From: Rhipidocladum racemiflorum | Lineage: Eukaryota; Streptophyta; Magnoliopsida; Poales; Poaceae | Direction: 5' to 3' | Length of the DNA: 64,000 nt | Assembly (NCBI GenBank): GCA_036346355.1 | Contig: CM070569.1 | Location: forward strand, 87,302,753-87,366,752 | In this document: positions 43,697 to 56,118 of the stretch, piece after piece | Layout: every line of letters starts with the position of its first letter | Numbering within the stretch: position 1 is the first letter of the stretch | The notes under the pieces: model-generated | The model's input: the letters and a program-made list of their open reading frames with translations, nothing else | What the model was told of the DNA's origin: nothing | The model's database searches: none | Program-made: the position numbers and the translations under genes

Positions 43697-43995
43697 CTCT
43701 TTGCATTATTCAGAACATGAGTTCTTCGTCAATTTTGCGATCCTGAGGGTTTTGCTTTTTGCAAATCACAAAACTGGTGACATGGAGGGGTTGAGCATCC
43801 GTGAAATCTCTCCACATTCCACATTAAGAGGTAAGATCCGTATTATTCCGAACTGGTTTGGTTTTTTTTTTCAAAAGTGCTAGTGCAGAAGCTTTTCACC
43901 AATTTCGTGGAATCCTGAGGATTTTTTTTGCAAATATGATGCTGTGGAGGGGCCGAATATTCGCGAAATATCTCCACTTTAAGAGGTAAGATCCC
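43697..43995 (+). repeat. diverged tandem duplication, about 160 bp apart
   Basis: A block CAATTTTGCGATCCTGAGG ... GGTAAGATCC (43727-43841) recurs as CAATTTCGTGGAATCCTGAGG ... GGTAAGATCCC (43898-43995). Both copies end at an identical GGTAAGATCC. No gene is seen in 43556-44140. Confidence 0.65.
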
Positions 43996-45109
43996 TAAAA
44001 CAAAAGGTGAACTAAAAAATATTGGACAAGATGCACAACTTCTTGCTTCTTTGATCACGACGCCAATCATGTTCAATCTTGTAGTTGACTGAGGTTCGTC
44101 CTTTTGGCGAAAGTTAATTGTAGTAATTCAGTTGATATGTTGTTTGGTTAAATGCCAAAGGGATTCTTACTTAAATTTAGTGATACCCTTATATTTTGGA
44201 ATTCGCTTGGTGTAAGTTCAAGCTTCATTGGTTTTTGTGATTGGTTTAAATTATTGCTTAATCTGTGTTTAATGACAAATCTAATTTTATTGAGGCTAAC
44301 ATGTTTTATTGAGTTATATTCAATAGTCTCATATTTGGATGGAAAATGGAAAACCCAAGGTATGTATGCATATCCACTCTAGTATAAATTGCATACTTTG
44401 GATTCAAGTTTAAGTATGAGTTTCCCTATTGTATTAACCAGAAAATGTGCATTATGTTTCCCAATCCATATATAAAGGATCAATACATTGAAACATATCA
44501 ATTTAAATCAAGGTTTAAATTAAGTTCATTTGTCTTCTAATCATCAAAGAACATTTCATCATGTGTTGATGGTATTCTTGTGATTGATTAAGGACAAATG
44601 GAGAGTTCTTGAGTAGCATGAAGCATTAGTTGCATCATGTGCTCAAGACACATTTAAATTCATTAAATTGATTTAGGTTGTGCTCAATTGATTTAAGTGG
44701 CATCCATTATATGTTAATGGAGTGCATAATGATTGGGACAACCATGCATCTTGAACTAACCATTTTTCAAAAGTGATGAATGAGCCAGGTTAGGTCCAAA
44801 GATGATTGAGATGTGGAAAACGGGACGAGGACAACATCATGAGGTGATGGTGTCAAGAAGAGATCCCGGAAAAGAGATGAGAGAGCTAAGGTGTCAATCT
44901 CGGGGGAGCAAGTGATTGAAGATCATAAAGACCCCAAAGGGGATTGCTTGCAGTGGCTAAACATATAACTAGATAAGATAAGGATTTTCCTAGCTTTGTG
45001 TCTAGTCTTAGCGCCGTACTATTAAGAGTGGTTGAGTATTTGCTTTGAGCTTCATCATGTGTTGGTGATCTCAATCCCGTATTCACTCGAGCCCAAATCT
45101 TCTTGATTT

Positions 45110-45620
45110 GGTTTTTGCATTGAGCTAACCATTTGACATATGTTGCGAATGGGTGAAGCTCGTGCTTAGTTTTTGCATAAAGCTCTATTTGGCATGTGTT
45201 GCAAATAGGACAAGTTTATGCTTCGGGTTTTCGCATTAAGCTTTGATTTGCATGAGTTGCAAATAGGATAAGATAATGCGTTGGCTTTTGCATGAAGTTC
45301 ATGTTTTGCATGTGTTGCAATAGATGAAGCTTCATACTTTGTTTTTATTTTAAAACCAAAATCTATTTGCGTTCATTTGGTATTGCTTAGAGCTATGTTT
45401 GCATGGGTTGCAAAAGGAGAAGCGCTCAAGTGTTTGGTTTAGTAGTTGCATAGAGCTAGAGAATTACAGGAGTTGCAATTAGAGAGCTCATGCACTCTGA
45501 TTTGGATTTATTGCTTGCTTGGAGCTAGGTTTTGCATGAGATGCAAAACGAGGATGCTCAAGCAAATTAAGTTGATTTGGAGTTGGTATGAGGCTATGGA
45601 TTTGCAAGTGTTACAAAAGA
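45110..45620 (+). repeat. diverged tandem array built on a TTGCATG-n-GTTGCAA palindrome
   Basis: Seven to eight units of about 55-75 bp each contain a near-palindromic TTTGCAT-GnGTTGCAAAT core (e.g. around 45190, 45250, 45305, 45400, 45455, 45530, 45600), separated by AGCT-rich text such as GCTTAGAGCTA. Related cores recur at 46592 and 46633 in the same LTR. The frames across it are shadows. Confidence 0.65.
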
Positions 45621-46456
45621 AAGATAGATCATTCCTTGAGGTTTAATTGTTATTTCATATTCGTTGTGCAAATAAACGAGAGGTCTATGGGTTCCGGTCC
45701 TAAGAGCATGTGATTCTTGCACCGTGGTTTTTGCAAGACAGTTTGGTCGTGGGTTGACAATCGCATGGCTAAGAGGATAAACCTTATAGACTTTGGGATT
45801 TATTTGCTTAATACGTTCTTACAAATATAATCTTTGAAGCATTTGCGAAATGTGTTTTTCGCAAATTGTTTGGAGTTTGAAAGAAATTCTTTGAAGCATG
45901 TGAATAGAATTTGCAAATCTATTTTGCAAATTAGTTTGATCATGAGTTGATCATCATATGGCTCAAGATTTAATCTAGTTGACTCTTGCTAGCTTGTGGT
46001 TACACTTTTAATCAAGTCTATGTGAGGATTTCGAGAAAATCAGTTTTAGACTTTAGTGGCCATGTTGGAGTTTTTGTGATTTTGAAAAATATCTATGATT
46101 GCTTAAATCTTGAAAAAGGGTCGAAAATGTAGCCATCTTGATAAGCTTTCAATAGAGTCCAAGATCACCGAAATCGGAGTTCGGAATAAAAAGTTATAGT
46201 TGTTTTAAATCTAAAAAGTGTGGCACTACCGCCCTGAGGCTGGCACTACTGCCATTTTAACGTTGGTAGTTATTTTCTGGAGTTTGCCCTAAGGCTACGG
46301 CACTACCGCGATTTTGCCTGCGGTAGTACCGGTTTATAGCCGTTAGCCGACCGTTGGGGCTGAGGACGGCACTGCCGGCCATATAAGTGTGGTAGTGCCG
46401 GTTTTGCTGATTTTTCGTGGATTTTTCCCCCAACAGCTAGTTTTGGCTTGGGAGGC

Positions 46457-46465
46457 TATATAAAA
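46457..46465 (+). promoter_or_regulatory. TATA box of the Copia-type LTR
   Basis: TATATAAAA, followed by CCCCCTTAGGGGG (a short palindrome), lies about 790 bases before the LTR end. Strong match and usual context for an LTR promoter. Confidence 0.6.
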
Positions 46466-47959
46466 CCCCCTTAGGGGGCAAGGGCATGTTATTGCTGGTG
46501 TTTGAGGTGTCCTTAAGCTTAGTATTGGTTTGTGGGAGGGTTTTGCATGTTTTGCTTCTTCCCATTTGGTTTTGAGCTCAAGAGAGATCTTAGTTGCATG
46601 AGTTGCATCTAGTGAGGATTGAGAGAACCATAGTTGCACGAGTTGCACTAGGTGATCACCGAAGACGTGGAGGTGCAATCAGTGAAGCTTGAGCGGAGTG
46701 CTCAACCTATTGCTCTTGGAGGTCGGTGCCTCCTAGACGGCGTGGGTGCATTGTGCATGGGAGCTCTCAAGGTTTGTGAGAAGCCCCGGCGAAGTTTGTG
46801 AAGGTTGGAGCTAAGCCTACCCGGCGGGGTAAAAAGCTATCACGAGTGGATTCGAGGTGAAGGCTCAAGTGAGTGAGCTGGTCTAAAGTGAGTTGGACTT
46901 CCTCAACGTGGAGTAGAACCACGATAAAAAGTATTGTGTCTCTTGCCTCTTTTACTTTCAAGCATTTACTTTATCGCATTTTATATCCATTGCTTGATTG
47001 TGCATAGAATTGCTTAGTATAATTTGCTTGATCAACATAGCAATTCTAGTCAGAGACATAATTAGTTAGTGCACTAGTGAGCCTAATTGATTTAGGTTTT
47101 TTAATTGTCAAAATCTTAGTCTTCCACTCGCGCATAATTAATATGTAGGTTTTGACATATGGTTGATTAGAGGCGATCCTCGATTTGTAGTAGAAGATTT
47201 TTTAAATCGCCTATTCACCCCCCTCTAGGCGCATCCTCGACCCTACACTTGGTTCGATATCAAATTTTGTCATGCTCATGCCGATTGGCAGGATTCTAAC
47301 CAAGCTTTTAGCCAAAACTTGGATGGTAAAGTTGGTTACTAAATTTTGGTAACATCTCTTCTCTCAGTAACATGCAAAATACCAGTTCTATGTAATATAG
47401 TGTCAAAAACCATAAAAATATTTGAAATAAAAGTAGTAGATAGTATTTGTTGTCGATACGAGATCGGACAATAAAATTGTAGACACCTTCAGTCGAATGC
47501 GTCGACCGCCGAGAATACAAGGGAAAGACTCAGTGGGAATCATCCACGAGGGACCATACGAATGTATTGTATATGGGCGGTGAGTGTTACAAATGGTCTC
47601 TTCCTCCCTATTTTACTAGCTGTCCTGTTTATAGATGTGAAATCATGTGCTGAGAAATTGGTTTGGTGATAAATTTGGTATTGCAAAGTGGTTGTGCTCA
47701 TGGCATGTGCGGTGCATGTGTATGTGCTGTTTTAGATGATTAGTTGATATGCTTGTGATAGCATGGTAATTGTTTTACTTGATGCAATGCGCTCGTGTGA
47801 GTGGTTGCATGGATTGATCTTGAGTCAAGTTGTGGACTTGTGCTCGGAATATTGTTTGTGTTTGTTCATGTGCAGGTGTTGCTTGAGGTCGAATGTGGTC
47901 GGTGACGGGACCCGAACTAGGCTAGTGGATATGCATGCATGTATCTATATACGAACTCT

Positions 47960-48757
47960 TTATGATTGCTCATTATAAATTGGAGGAGGTGTCCTCTGTT
48001 TATTATTGAGCCAATGCTAGGTATTAGGGTTTGTACTCTTTTATTTTTGGAGTACTATAACCAGACTAGATAAAAAGAAATAAAAATTAATTTCTCCAAA
48101 ACCGCACGGTAGAAAAGAAAATCAATCTACAAGCCATAGGGAAAAAAACAGCGCAGGAAAACAGAGACACGGCGGCTGAAGATCAACGCTACAGCGAAAC
48201 CGTGCTACAGTGAATCGCGATGCTACAGTATCTTTGCTACAGGAACTCGAGACGCTACAGTACTCCTCATTTCGTTCCTCTCGTTCGCGTGCTTGATTTG
48301 GTTTTAGATTAATTCATTATTTCATGTGATAATTTTGATTTGATCCATTCAAAACCTTTCTAGGGCATTAATTTAGTGTTCTTCAAAGTTTTATTGGTTA
48401 AACTTTTGTAGATTTTGTTTAATCATGAAATTAGGGTTTAATCAATTCTCGTCATTATTGATATAGTCAACTTGCGAAGCTTATAACTTTTGATTCGTTG
48501 GTCCGAGCGAGTTGATTCTTTTTTTAGATTTGTATTGAAATCTAGTTTTTTCTGTTCAAATTTCAGATCAATCCGACAGTTGGATCTCTGGGAATTCGCG
48601 ATTTACCAAATGTATATCAATCTGTTTTCATCGAATACGAAGCAATTATTTAATTCTAAATTAGGGTGAATTTTTAGTAGATCAAAAATTTGATTTTAAC
48701 TTCCGCGCAATCATTCACCCCCCTCTGATTGTTATATTAATATATATCGATCCTACA
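47960..48757 (+). repeat. second LTR remnant with the end ATCGATCCTACA
   Basis: CATTCACCCCCCTCTGATTG ... ATCGATCCTACA (48711-48757) is the same type of LTR end as at 47247 but from a different family. A cluster of GCTACAGT motifs (48188-48266) lies inside. A TATA-like TATAAATT is at 47976. No primer binding site or coding sequence follows at 48758. The left border is a guess. Confidence 0.45.
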
Positions 48758-50840
48758 ATAGAGTGGGAGGAGGGAACGCCTAAAGTTACGTGAACACCCT
48801 TGGATCTTAGCTTGCATCGAGTGGGTACTTTTGTTCATCGTGTCAAGCAGGTTCGTCGGATCCATAATTTGCGATGTTGTTAGCCTTCCTTCTACACGAG
48901 TGTCAACGGGGCCTCGCCGCGTGCGGCTACCCCGAATCTGGTCCGAGGTGGATCCCTCGATGCGTCATGCCTTGTTGAAGTCATCGTGGCACACTTTGAC
49001 ACACCTTACCATGCCGAAATTATCGTCAGCTCGAGGTAGCGTTGGGACCCTCCCACAACAGTATTTAATGTCTTACAAGTTAACCAAATTTTATGTGTAG
49101 TTCTTTTTTAAATAATAGGAATACAAAAGAAAAAATTTAGAAGAAGATAAGATAAAATTATGAAAAACAACTCTTTTTCTGATTGCCTATTTGAAGTAGG
49201 TGAATGTCCAAGAGGGGATGGGCAAATTGCGAATCCTTTTGAATTTTTTGCCAAAACAAGTTTTTGCAAATAAATAAATGAAAACATATTTTCTAGGTTA
49301 GTGGCTAAAACTCACCAGTGGAATCAAACAACTCCTACACAAAGTGTAATGAAGTTTTGTAACCTTAGAGTACCAAATCTAAATAAACTAGTGATATAGG
49401 AATATAAAGGCAAGAATAAAAATGAGGAAACATAAAGATGTAGAGGCAACCGTTCTCAAGGTATCAGAGATTTGAGGATCTCCCCTAATCTCATTGGTGC
49501 ACTCTTGCAAGAATATCGCTCCTACTTGAATCCGTGCAACGATCCAAGCATTCCACTCACTTCAGCCCTTCTTCACTTCGGATAGGTGGGCTCCATTGAA
49601 GCCTTCATGATGCCTTCCATTAGCGCTCCTTCTTGAAAGATCACCGACAAATACACCTCTCTAGGAAATATTGATTTCAAATAGTGATATGCTCAAGGAT
49701 GTCACTTGAGCCTACTAAGGTCAAGCAAGCAATTAAGAGGTGATGCACATTCAGGATCAAGCTACTCCCCCTCAAACTCTCCCACACTCGAGCTCTTTAA
49801 TCTTTGCTCATGAGTGCTCTTGAACTGGATCCCCTCTATGTTGGCTAACCTTTTTGGGTGTCAAGAGATGTTCCTCGAATGCTTACACTTCGAATATATA
49901 AGCCTCTCTAAGAAAACTACTTGTTAGATAAAGATTTCTGAAAACTCGATATGACCTACATCATCTGATTGTGACCCAGATCATCTGACTCAACACAAAC
50001 CCGATTGAGCATATTGGCCTGGATAATCTGACTGACCTAGATCATCCGTCGTGATGCATATCATCATCCAGCCTGTATAAAACCGGGAAAACATGTCTTT
50101 GGAACCATGGTCCAGGTCAATGCTCCAAGTCAGGGCCGTCCATGGCCATGTGCCATCTAGGTACCGGCACAGGGCCCCCAAATCAGAGTTTAAAGTCATT
50201 AGCAACGCCCGCAGTCTGATCCATCTTGATTAGTTTATTTGCTCGCATAGTACTTGAAAATGATAGCACTTGAAAGACACAAGAAAGACTCAATGGGTTG
50301 GCAATGATAGCACTTGAAAATGATGTTTTCGAGAAGATTAATTATGAAGATATAATTGAAGATTTTATTTCAAGCAATACTGGGCGGATGATGCTTTTTA
50401 GTAGAACATGAGGTTAGTACTATCTTGACTCTCTTAGTATTGATATTTGATATGTTCCTAAATTTTGTACGAAAAAGCATATATTAAAGTTATATAATTA
50501 TCTAAAAGTATGCTCTGTTTATAGTATACATGATTTTTTTAAATTTTAGAGCCTTAATTTGCATTTCACCCCAGGGCCTCAAATTTCTGGAGACGATCTT
50601 GCTCCAAGTCGACCTGGACGGCTGGATCAACCCCGTTGTAGCTCAAAATTCCCTTCTCTAGAAAGTTGATCCAAGACAATGATCCAACCTAACCTGAACC
50701 AAATCATCCACCTTGAAATCCATCTCAAAACAATATCTCGAGAACAATGATCCGATGTGACCTGGATTAGGCTCAGTGCAACCTCTGAAAAACTGCTCTC
50801 TGCACAAGTGGTCCTACCCGATGCTCCGGGTGACCTGATC
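48758..50840. other. intergenic repeat sequence, no gene seen
   Basis: 49930-50110 contains repeated GATCATCTGAC/GATAATCTGAC motifs, probably LTR remnants. The stretch 50270-50320 repeats AATGATAGCACTTGAAAATGAT nearby (50248 and 50302). Open frames are short and lack coding character. Confidence 0.4.
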
Positions 50841-50845
50841 ATCCT

Positions 50846-51142
50846 CCTTTGTTGAAAATCTAAAAGCCCCCTAAAAATCCCTCTCTGGATTAATGCTTTG
50901 ACCATACGGTGAGAGTGACTGGGATAATCTGTCTCGGTACAAATTTCCTTTGTTGAAAATCTAAAAGCCCCCTAAAAATCCCTCTCTGGATTAATGCTTT
51001 GACCCTACGGTGAGAGTGACTGTGATAATCTGTCTCGGTACAAATTTCCTTTGTTGGAAATCTAAAAGCCCCCTAAAGATCCCTCTCTGGATTAATGCTT
51101 TGACCCTATGGTGCGAGTGACTGGGATAATCTGTCTCGGTAC
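50846..51142 (+). repeat. tandem repeat, three units of 101 bp
   Basis: Units begin with CCTTTGTTGAAAATCTAAAA at 50846, 50947 and 51048. They include CTCTCTGGATTAATGCTTTG and a shared end TAATCTGTCTCGGTACA. Only a few substitutions separate the units (e.g. ACCATACGG/ACCCTACGG/ACCCTATGG), so the duplication is recent. The third unit ends at the GGTACA of 51142. Confidence 0.9.
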
Positions 51143-53027
51143 AGCACCGAGGGATTTGATAATTTGCTCCGAATTTGATCGACCTTTGATAATTTGCCCT
51201 ACGATATCTCACTGATATGTGGTCTAGGACCCGTGTTTCTAACTAGAATCAAATTTGTCTGTTTTTCAATATCGTCGCAACCGTGACTAGATCCTTGCAT
51301 CCTCTCACTCAAACTGAGCTAGACCAACCGAGTGGGTATCACACCTAGTTACCAGATCTAAGACAAGCTCAAGGTACTATACTTCGACTCTCCTTAATAG
51401 TACGGCCAAAGCAAAAAGTGCTATAATGATCCATACTCAAATACTCAACTCAGTCATTTTTATTCTTAAGGTTCTTAATCTTCCTTGAACTCCATGCTTT
51501 GTCATCAATTGAACGCATGGGATCAATATACATGCCCAAGAACCGCTATCTATCAGTGAGACCTTATAAAACTTGGTAAACATGTTAGTTCTGATGATTT
51601 AGAAGCCATTAATCACCAAAAACACACTTATTCATTAACTGGGACCTAGATGCTTACACTATGTTGAGTTCCTCTCATTCTAGAAATATTCAGGGGACAA
51701 ATTTGTTACGTTGTAAAACATATCAAACGTTATCCTTTTTTTTTTCTTTCAAATTCCTTTTCTGTTTTATGGTATTTTGCACAATTTTGCATGTGAATGG
51801 ATGCTTTGCACTAGCTAGCTAGATGCTTTGCACTAGCTAGATAGGTACCAGCCAGCCTCTAATTATTTAGCACAGATTTTTAAAAGATTGCATTATTATT
51901 TTAACAGGTGGGTTTTAGGTAAAGTTTAGCTTGAAGACCTTAATTATATATAGCATAGATCACGTCACAGGTTAGTTTCTTATTAGAAAATTGTTGATCT
52001 AATCCGTTACAAATCGCCTTTTGGCGTTTTCCCGATAGTAAAAGACCTAAATCACATAATATAATATTCCCTTCATCGCTCCCTTTTTCTTTTCTTCCGT
52101 TTTTATCAAACAAGAACAGAAACTATGCCATTTATTTTAAAAAGAAAATAATACAAACACCAATCTCCGGAGGGTAGACACCCTAGCCACCGACACCGGC
52201 ATGTTTCCCTTTCTCGAGATCAATATCCTTCCCTTCACCAGGAATCAAATTAATGTTTGACTGCCGAATGCTGCAATCGTCCAAGTGAATATATATTTTT
52301 GAAGAATTTTTTTAAAATTTCTGTGTCCTTTTGGCGGCGTGAATCTCGAGGCCACTAAAACGGATTATTAAAGGGCCTTACCTAAGGACAAATGAAGCCA
52401 TTCCTGCCTACCCCGAGTCCTGCAAGGATTGATTTGTTGGTTCAGAGTTCAGACACGCTTTGGTATTTCAGTTCTTCAAAAGAAGAAAACTTGACGTTGT
52501 ATTTTCGTTGCTGCACTTTTTTGAAAACCACTCCCTTTCAATAACAGAAAAGAAAACCTCAGACTTTAAATATCAAGAAAAGCCACACATATGTAAAAAT
52601 AACACGGGTGGTGCGTTGTGTTTAGCTACCATGCTTTTTTTTTTTTTGGTTTTATAATCTCACTATATAGATTTAGTGGCTAGCTAGCGTTATGTTCTAG
52701 AGAATGGTAAATGATCATCAGCAAAGGCGACTACTATGAAAAGACAAGCAAACTCCATGTGTGCTATGTTTGACGATATAGTCAAGTGGGCAACGCGAAC
52801 CTAACTTGCACCCATCTTGGAGCTCTCTGGATGCGGACGACAGGCATTCAAATTAAGGACACCCGGAGCTAGTGAAAGCAAGCACAGCCACAATGACTGG
52901 ATAGTGGAGCTATGAGGTAGGAGATGACAGCACAAAAACCCGGTACGTTCTGGCTATATATCCAAACGAGCTAATCCTCTATAAAATCCTTTGTGAGCAG
53001 TAACTAACAAACAGACCTCTCTCTCTC

Positions 53028-53033
<6 letters not shown>
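51143..53033. other. intergenic, no gene seen
   Basis: AT-rich. A 23-bp motif ATGCTTTGCACTAGCTAG occurs twice in tandem around 51800-51840. An 18-base T run is near 52631. No coding signal was found on either strand. Confidence 0.45.

Positions 53034-53089
<56 letters not shown>
53034..53089. repeat. (TA)n microsatellite, 28 units
   Basis: Uninterrupted TA dinucleotides for 56 bases, preceded by CT/GT dinucleotides (53018-53032). Length is likely polymorphic and hard to assemble exactly. Confidence 0.97.
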
Positions 53090-53091
<2 letters not shown>

Positions 53092-53246
53092 AAGCCTCTT
53101 TTCTACTCCCGGGAGTAATTACTCCATATGCCGTATCTCACAATTTAGAGATATATATATATATCTTTTGAGTCCTAACATTTTGGACGGTCGACCGTCA
53201 ATCATCTCTAACTTCACGTCGCTCTACTCTCGACCAATTTAATTTG

Positions 53247-53647
53247 GAGTTCTTTTACAGTGCACAACAATAAATATGGACCGTTCATTGCATTTAATCC
53301 AAAAGTTAAAAATAGATTAGATCAAGTTATACTATCATGTGTAGTATGTGTAGTAGAATGTGAGGAGGGGTAGAATGGTATAAAATTTCAATAGAGCGGA
53401 TGGGTAAAACGGTAAATGAATTTTTTCACCCATCCGAAGCCCATTTCTTCATCCCCACCGGAAGCCCTCCCCCCGTCAGTGCATCGCGCGTCGGAGGACG
53501 TCGACAACTCGCTAAAATTACATTAATACCCTTTTAAAATGTAGTATTTTTATTTGTAAAAGTCCATAATACCCCACCAAATCAATGGTTAGATCTAATT
53601 TATACTACCATAATATACTACAAGTATAATCCACTGTAAAATAGCTC
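53247..53647. mobile_element. MULE-type MITE, 401 bp
   Basis: A 9-bp duplication TTTAATTTG (53238-53246 and 53648-53656) flanks inverted ends GAGTTCTTTTACAGTG and, inverted, GAGCTATTTTACAGTG. The Mutator superfamily makes 9-bp duplications. Inside are GTGTAGTA-type subterminal motifs. It is non-coding. Confidence 0.83.
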
Positions 53648-53656
53648 TTTAATTTG

Positions 53657-55380
53657 TACGACGGTTCCTTGTCAGAAGAACATTTCTTAGCGGTTTTTGC
53701 CCTTTTTTCGAGAGAAATCTTATGGTGCATTAAACTGCTAGTATATAAAAAGCAGTAGAAATCAGATCTAGCCTTTGATTCGACAAAGGACCTGAAATCT
53801 GGTAGCGACACCCAATATCGCGTGAAGTCAGTGGACTCACGCAAACTCAACCGAAATAGATAGAACAAGACAAGAAACATAATGTGCGTGTATAGGCCTC
53901 CGATCGGACTGCGCCTTTTGCTTGCTCTTAGCTGTGGTCCACTAGCTAAGTTCGGAGTGATTCAGATTTGCACCGGAAAGCCAATCACAGCGCCCAGGTT
54001 TGGGCTTGCCATTTTGATCCCAAGTCATGCATGCTCTTCCTTTTTTCTCTCTGGGAAAAAGAAAACAACGCCCAGGGTTGCCTTTCCGGAAAAGAAGCAC
54101 ATCCATGGTGATTCATGCTCCAAAGTGTTAGTGGCAGTCTATGGTGTGTGACGTTCTCCAACATTTGGCGTGGAAAGTCTTGGTCCGGACTTGCTCTAGC
54201 AAGGCAGAAGTGGATGTCATGGGGGAAAAAATGGTTGATATGGAGGTGGTGGTTATCTGCTCCTCCCACTCAATATCACAGCAGATAAGCCGTTCATAAC
54301 AAGTTTTACTAGTTTTTTACGAGAGAAATTTTACGGTAGATTATACTTGTAGTATAAAATGTGTAGTAGAAATCACATCTAATCGTTGGTTTGTTAAGGG
54401 TGTTTCTACTATTCTACTACCAAAGGTGTAGTATAAAATGTGTAGTAAACTCTAGTTAATCTGATCCATTAAATCGAAAAGAATGAACGGTTCATATTCA
54501 ATTTATGAACACACTCTTACAAATGGGGTCGACTATCGTATCCTTTTCCGGTTTCTGAACCCACACATCAGCTATTTTTTTCGAAAAATTTTCAACGTGA
54601 TTGTTTTCAAAATTTAGTTCCATGTACATCGCTACTCGGTGAGAGCTATATATATTCTCCGTCCCATGTCATTTTCTTATCCACAACGCAATAGTCACAT
54701 AAGACTTTTCTACCTACCTTCCTGGCCTCTATATATCCATAAACATGTGATACTTTGCTTCGGAGGTCTATAAAATTTCACAATAATCCTTACATAAGAA
54801 AAAAAGAAGAATGATTCTCTCATTAATTTCCCTTGCTATAAGAGGATTAATCGAACATACACAGTTTTTTATAAAGGAGGAGAAGCAGTAAATTAGGGCT
54901 TATCGGACCGGTATTATAAGCTTATTTAGAAAAAAAGAGAGAAGATCTACAATCTACATCACTTATTTTGATGGGGATATATTCTAACAATGCAGATTAA
55001 TCGTATGTAGATAATAATGAGTGTCCAAACATTGAAAAGAGTGCACTCGGAGTCCAATTTCTTGAAGCAGACCTTGTCACTATTAACCTTCCTCTCTTTG
55101 CGACTCAATGACATAAGCTATTGATAATATGATATTCAATAATATCAAAGCATAAGAGCTCATAAGATATTAATAGATTGCTCTCAGATGTCGGACAATC
55201 TTAATTAAAAGATCTCACCGCTAGGGACAAAATCATAGACTAATTTGTGACAATCTTTTCTATTCACTCACCCAAAACAGATTTCAAACTTTATCAATTA
55301 ATTTTTAGCACATTCAATTGATATCAATAGCAGTTCATATAGCTTCATCACAATCGATTCCAAATTCGGAACAAACTTAG
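53657..55380. other. intergenic with MULE-end fragments
   Basis: Single ends similar to the MITE at 53247 occur at 53709 (CGAGAGAAATCTTATGGTG) and 54320 (CGAGAGAAATTTTACGGTAG), both in the same orientation, each followed by a TAGTATAAAA-type stretch. No partner ends or duplications were recognised. 54650-54900 resembles a degraded Stowaway (CTCCGTCCCATGTCATTT). No gene is seen. Confidence 0.45.
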
Positions 55381-55800
55381 AAGACCAATTATCTCTATAT
55401 GTTATAGGCTCAGAATCGATAATAGAGAAGTCCTATGATCTCTATCGGTTCCGAGCGTTGACCTGGTAGCAGTGGCGTATCCAGGATTTTGGGTATGGGT
55501 GGTCCAACTTGGCAGTGGGGCCAACAGAGTCGAACCAACGCCGTTTACAGGGGAGTTTTTTCTTTTTTTCTTTCCAATTCAATGGATCAGATCAGTGGCT
55601 GAGAGTTTTTTGGGTGGGCCGCGGCCCACCGGGACCACCCTCTAGATACGTCACTGCTGGTAGAGATAATAAATGAATCTCTATTGGTTATGAGCCCGAT
55701 AAAGATGTCCTCCTATTCTTTATCGATTCTGAGCATGGAACCGATATAGATTCTTGAATTATCTCTATCGGTTCCATGCTCAAAACCAATAGAGATATGT
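55380..55800. repeat. cluster of CTCTATCGGTTC motifs in both orientations (CACTA-like subterminal region)
   Basis: About six copies of ATCTCTATCGGTTCnGAGC-like motifs occur, direct and inverted (e.g. 55393, 55438, 55677, 55720, 55762, 55780). Dense short repeats in both orientations are typical of CACTA subterminal regions. No CACTA terminus or transposase was identified here, so the assignment is tentative. The cluster is split by the hAT-type MITE at 55470-55656. Confidence 0.45.
55470..55656. mobile_element. hAT-type MITE, 187 bp
   Basis: Inverted ends CAGTGGCGTATCCAGGAT and, inverted, CAGTGACGTATCTAGAGG are typical hAT termini. They are flanked by CTGGTAG at 55463-55469 and 55657-55663. 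hAT elements usually duplicate 8 bp; only 7 match here, so one flank base may have mutated. Non-coding. Confidence 0.78.
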
Positions 55801-55819
55801 CCAACTTGGTGCTGAAAAT

Positions 55820-55950
55820 CACAATACACATCACATTCAGTACCATATCACAGTGCACATATCACATTCACAGTATATATATCACATTCACATATCACAT
55901 TCAAGTATCACACAATACACATATCACATATCACAGTATAGAAAACAAAC
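55820..55950. repeat. low-complexity minisatellite based on CATATCACATTCA
   Basis: Irregular repetition of ATATCACATTCAC and CACAATACACATATCAC units. The frame across 55776-56027 is a product of the repeat and not a gene. Confidence 0.75.
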
Positions 55951-56008
55951 ATATATATATACTTAAAATGAGGAGTACATATATCACAAACCACATTCAC
56001 ACTATAGA

Positions 56009-56100
56009 GAAAACAAAACATATTTAAATTCACATTTAGAGTATATAGAAAACAAAACATATTTAAATTCACATTTAGAGTATATAGAAAACAAACATAT
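56009..56100. repeat. 39-bp tandem repeat, 2.4 units
   Basis: Units start with GAAAACAAAACATATTTAAA at 56009 and 56048 and are identical; a partial third unit starts at 56087. It directly precedes the Stowaway-like element. Confidence 0.9.
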
Positions 56101-56118
56101 AACGGATAATCGTGTATA

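Larger units (their letters stand above)
44100..47247 (+). repeat. Copia-type LTR remnant (3' end resolved, 5' end not)
   Basis: The stretch ends with the pattern CACCCCCCTCTAGGCG, CATCCTCGACCCTACA (47214-47247), known from the ends of large grass Copia LTRs. A weak primer-site-like TTGGTTCGATATC follows. A promoter TATA box is at 46457-46465. Upstream are CACTACCGC-type repeats (46213-46400) and a diverged array around TTGCATGnGTTGCAA (45110-45620). No pol coding follows, so this is a solo LTR or a truncated copy. The LTR start may lie anywhere between 44100 and 45100. Confidence 0.5.

Noticed and set aside
50846..51142. CRISPR-like array
   Set aside because: The units are contiguous 101-bp tandem repeats without unique spacers, in a plant nuclear context.
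55776..56027. 83-residue frame rich in Thr, His, Ile and Tyr
   Set aside because: It translates a CATATCACATTCA minisatellite.
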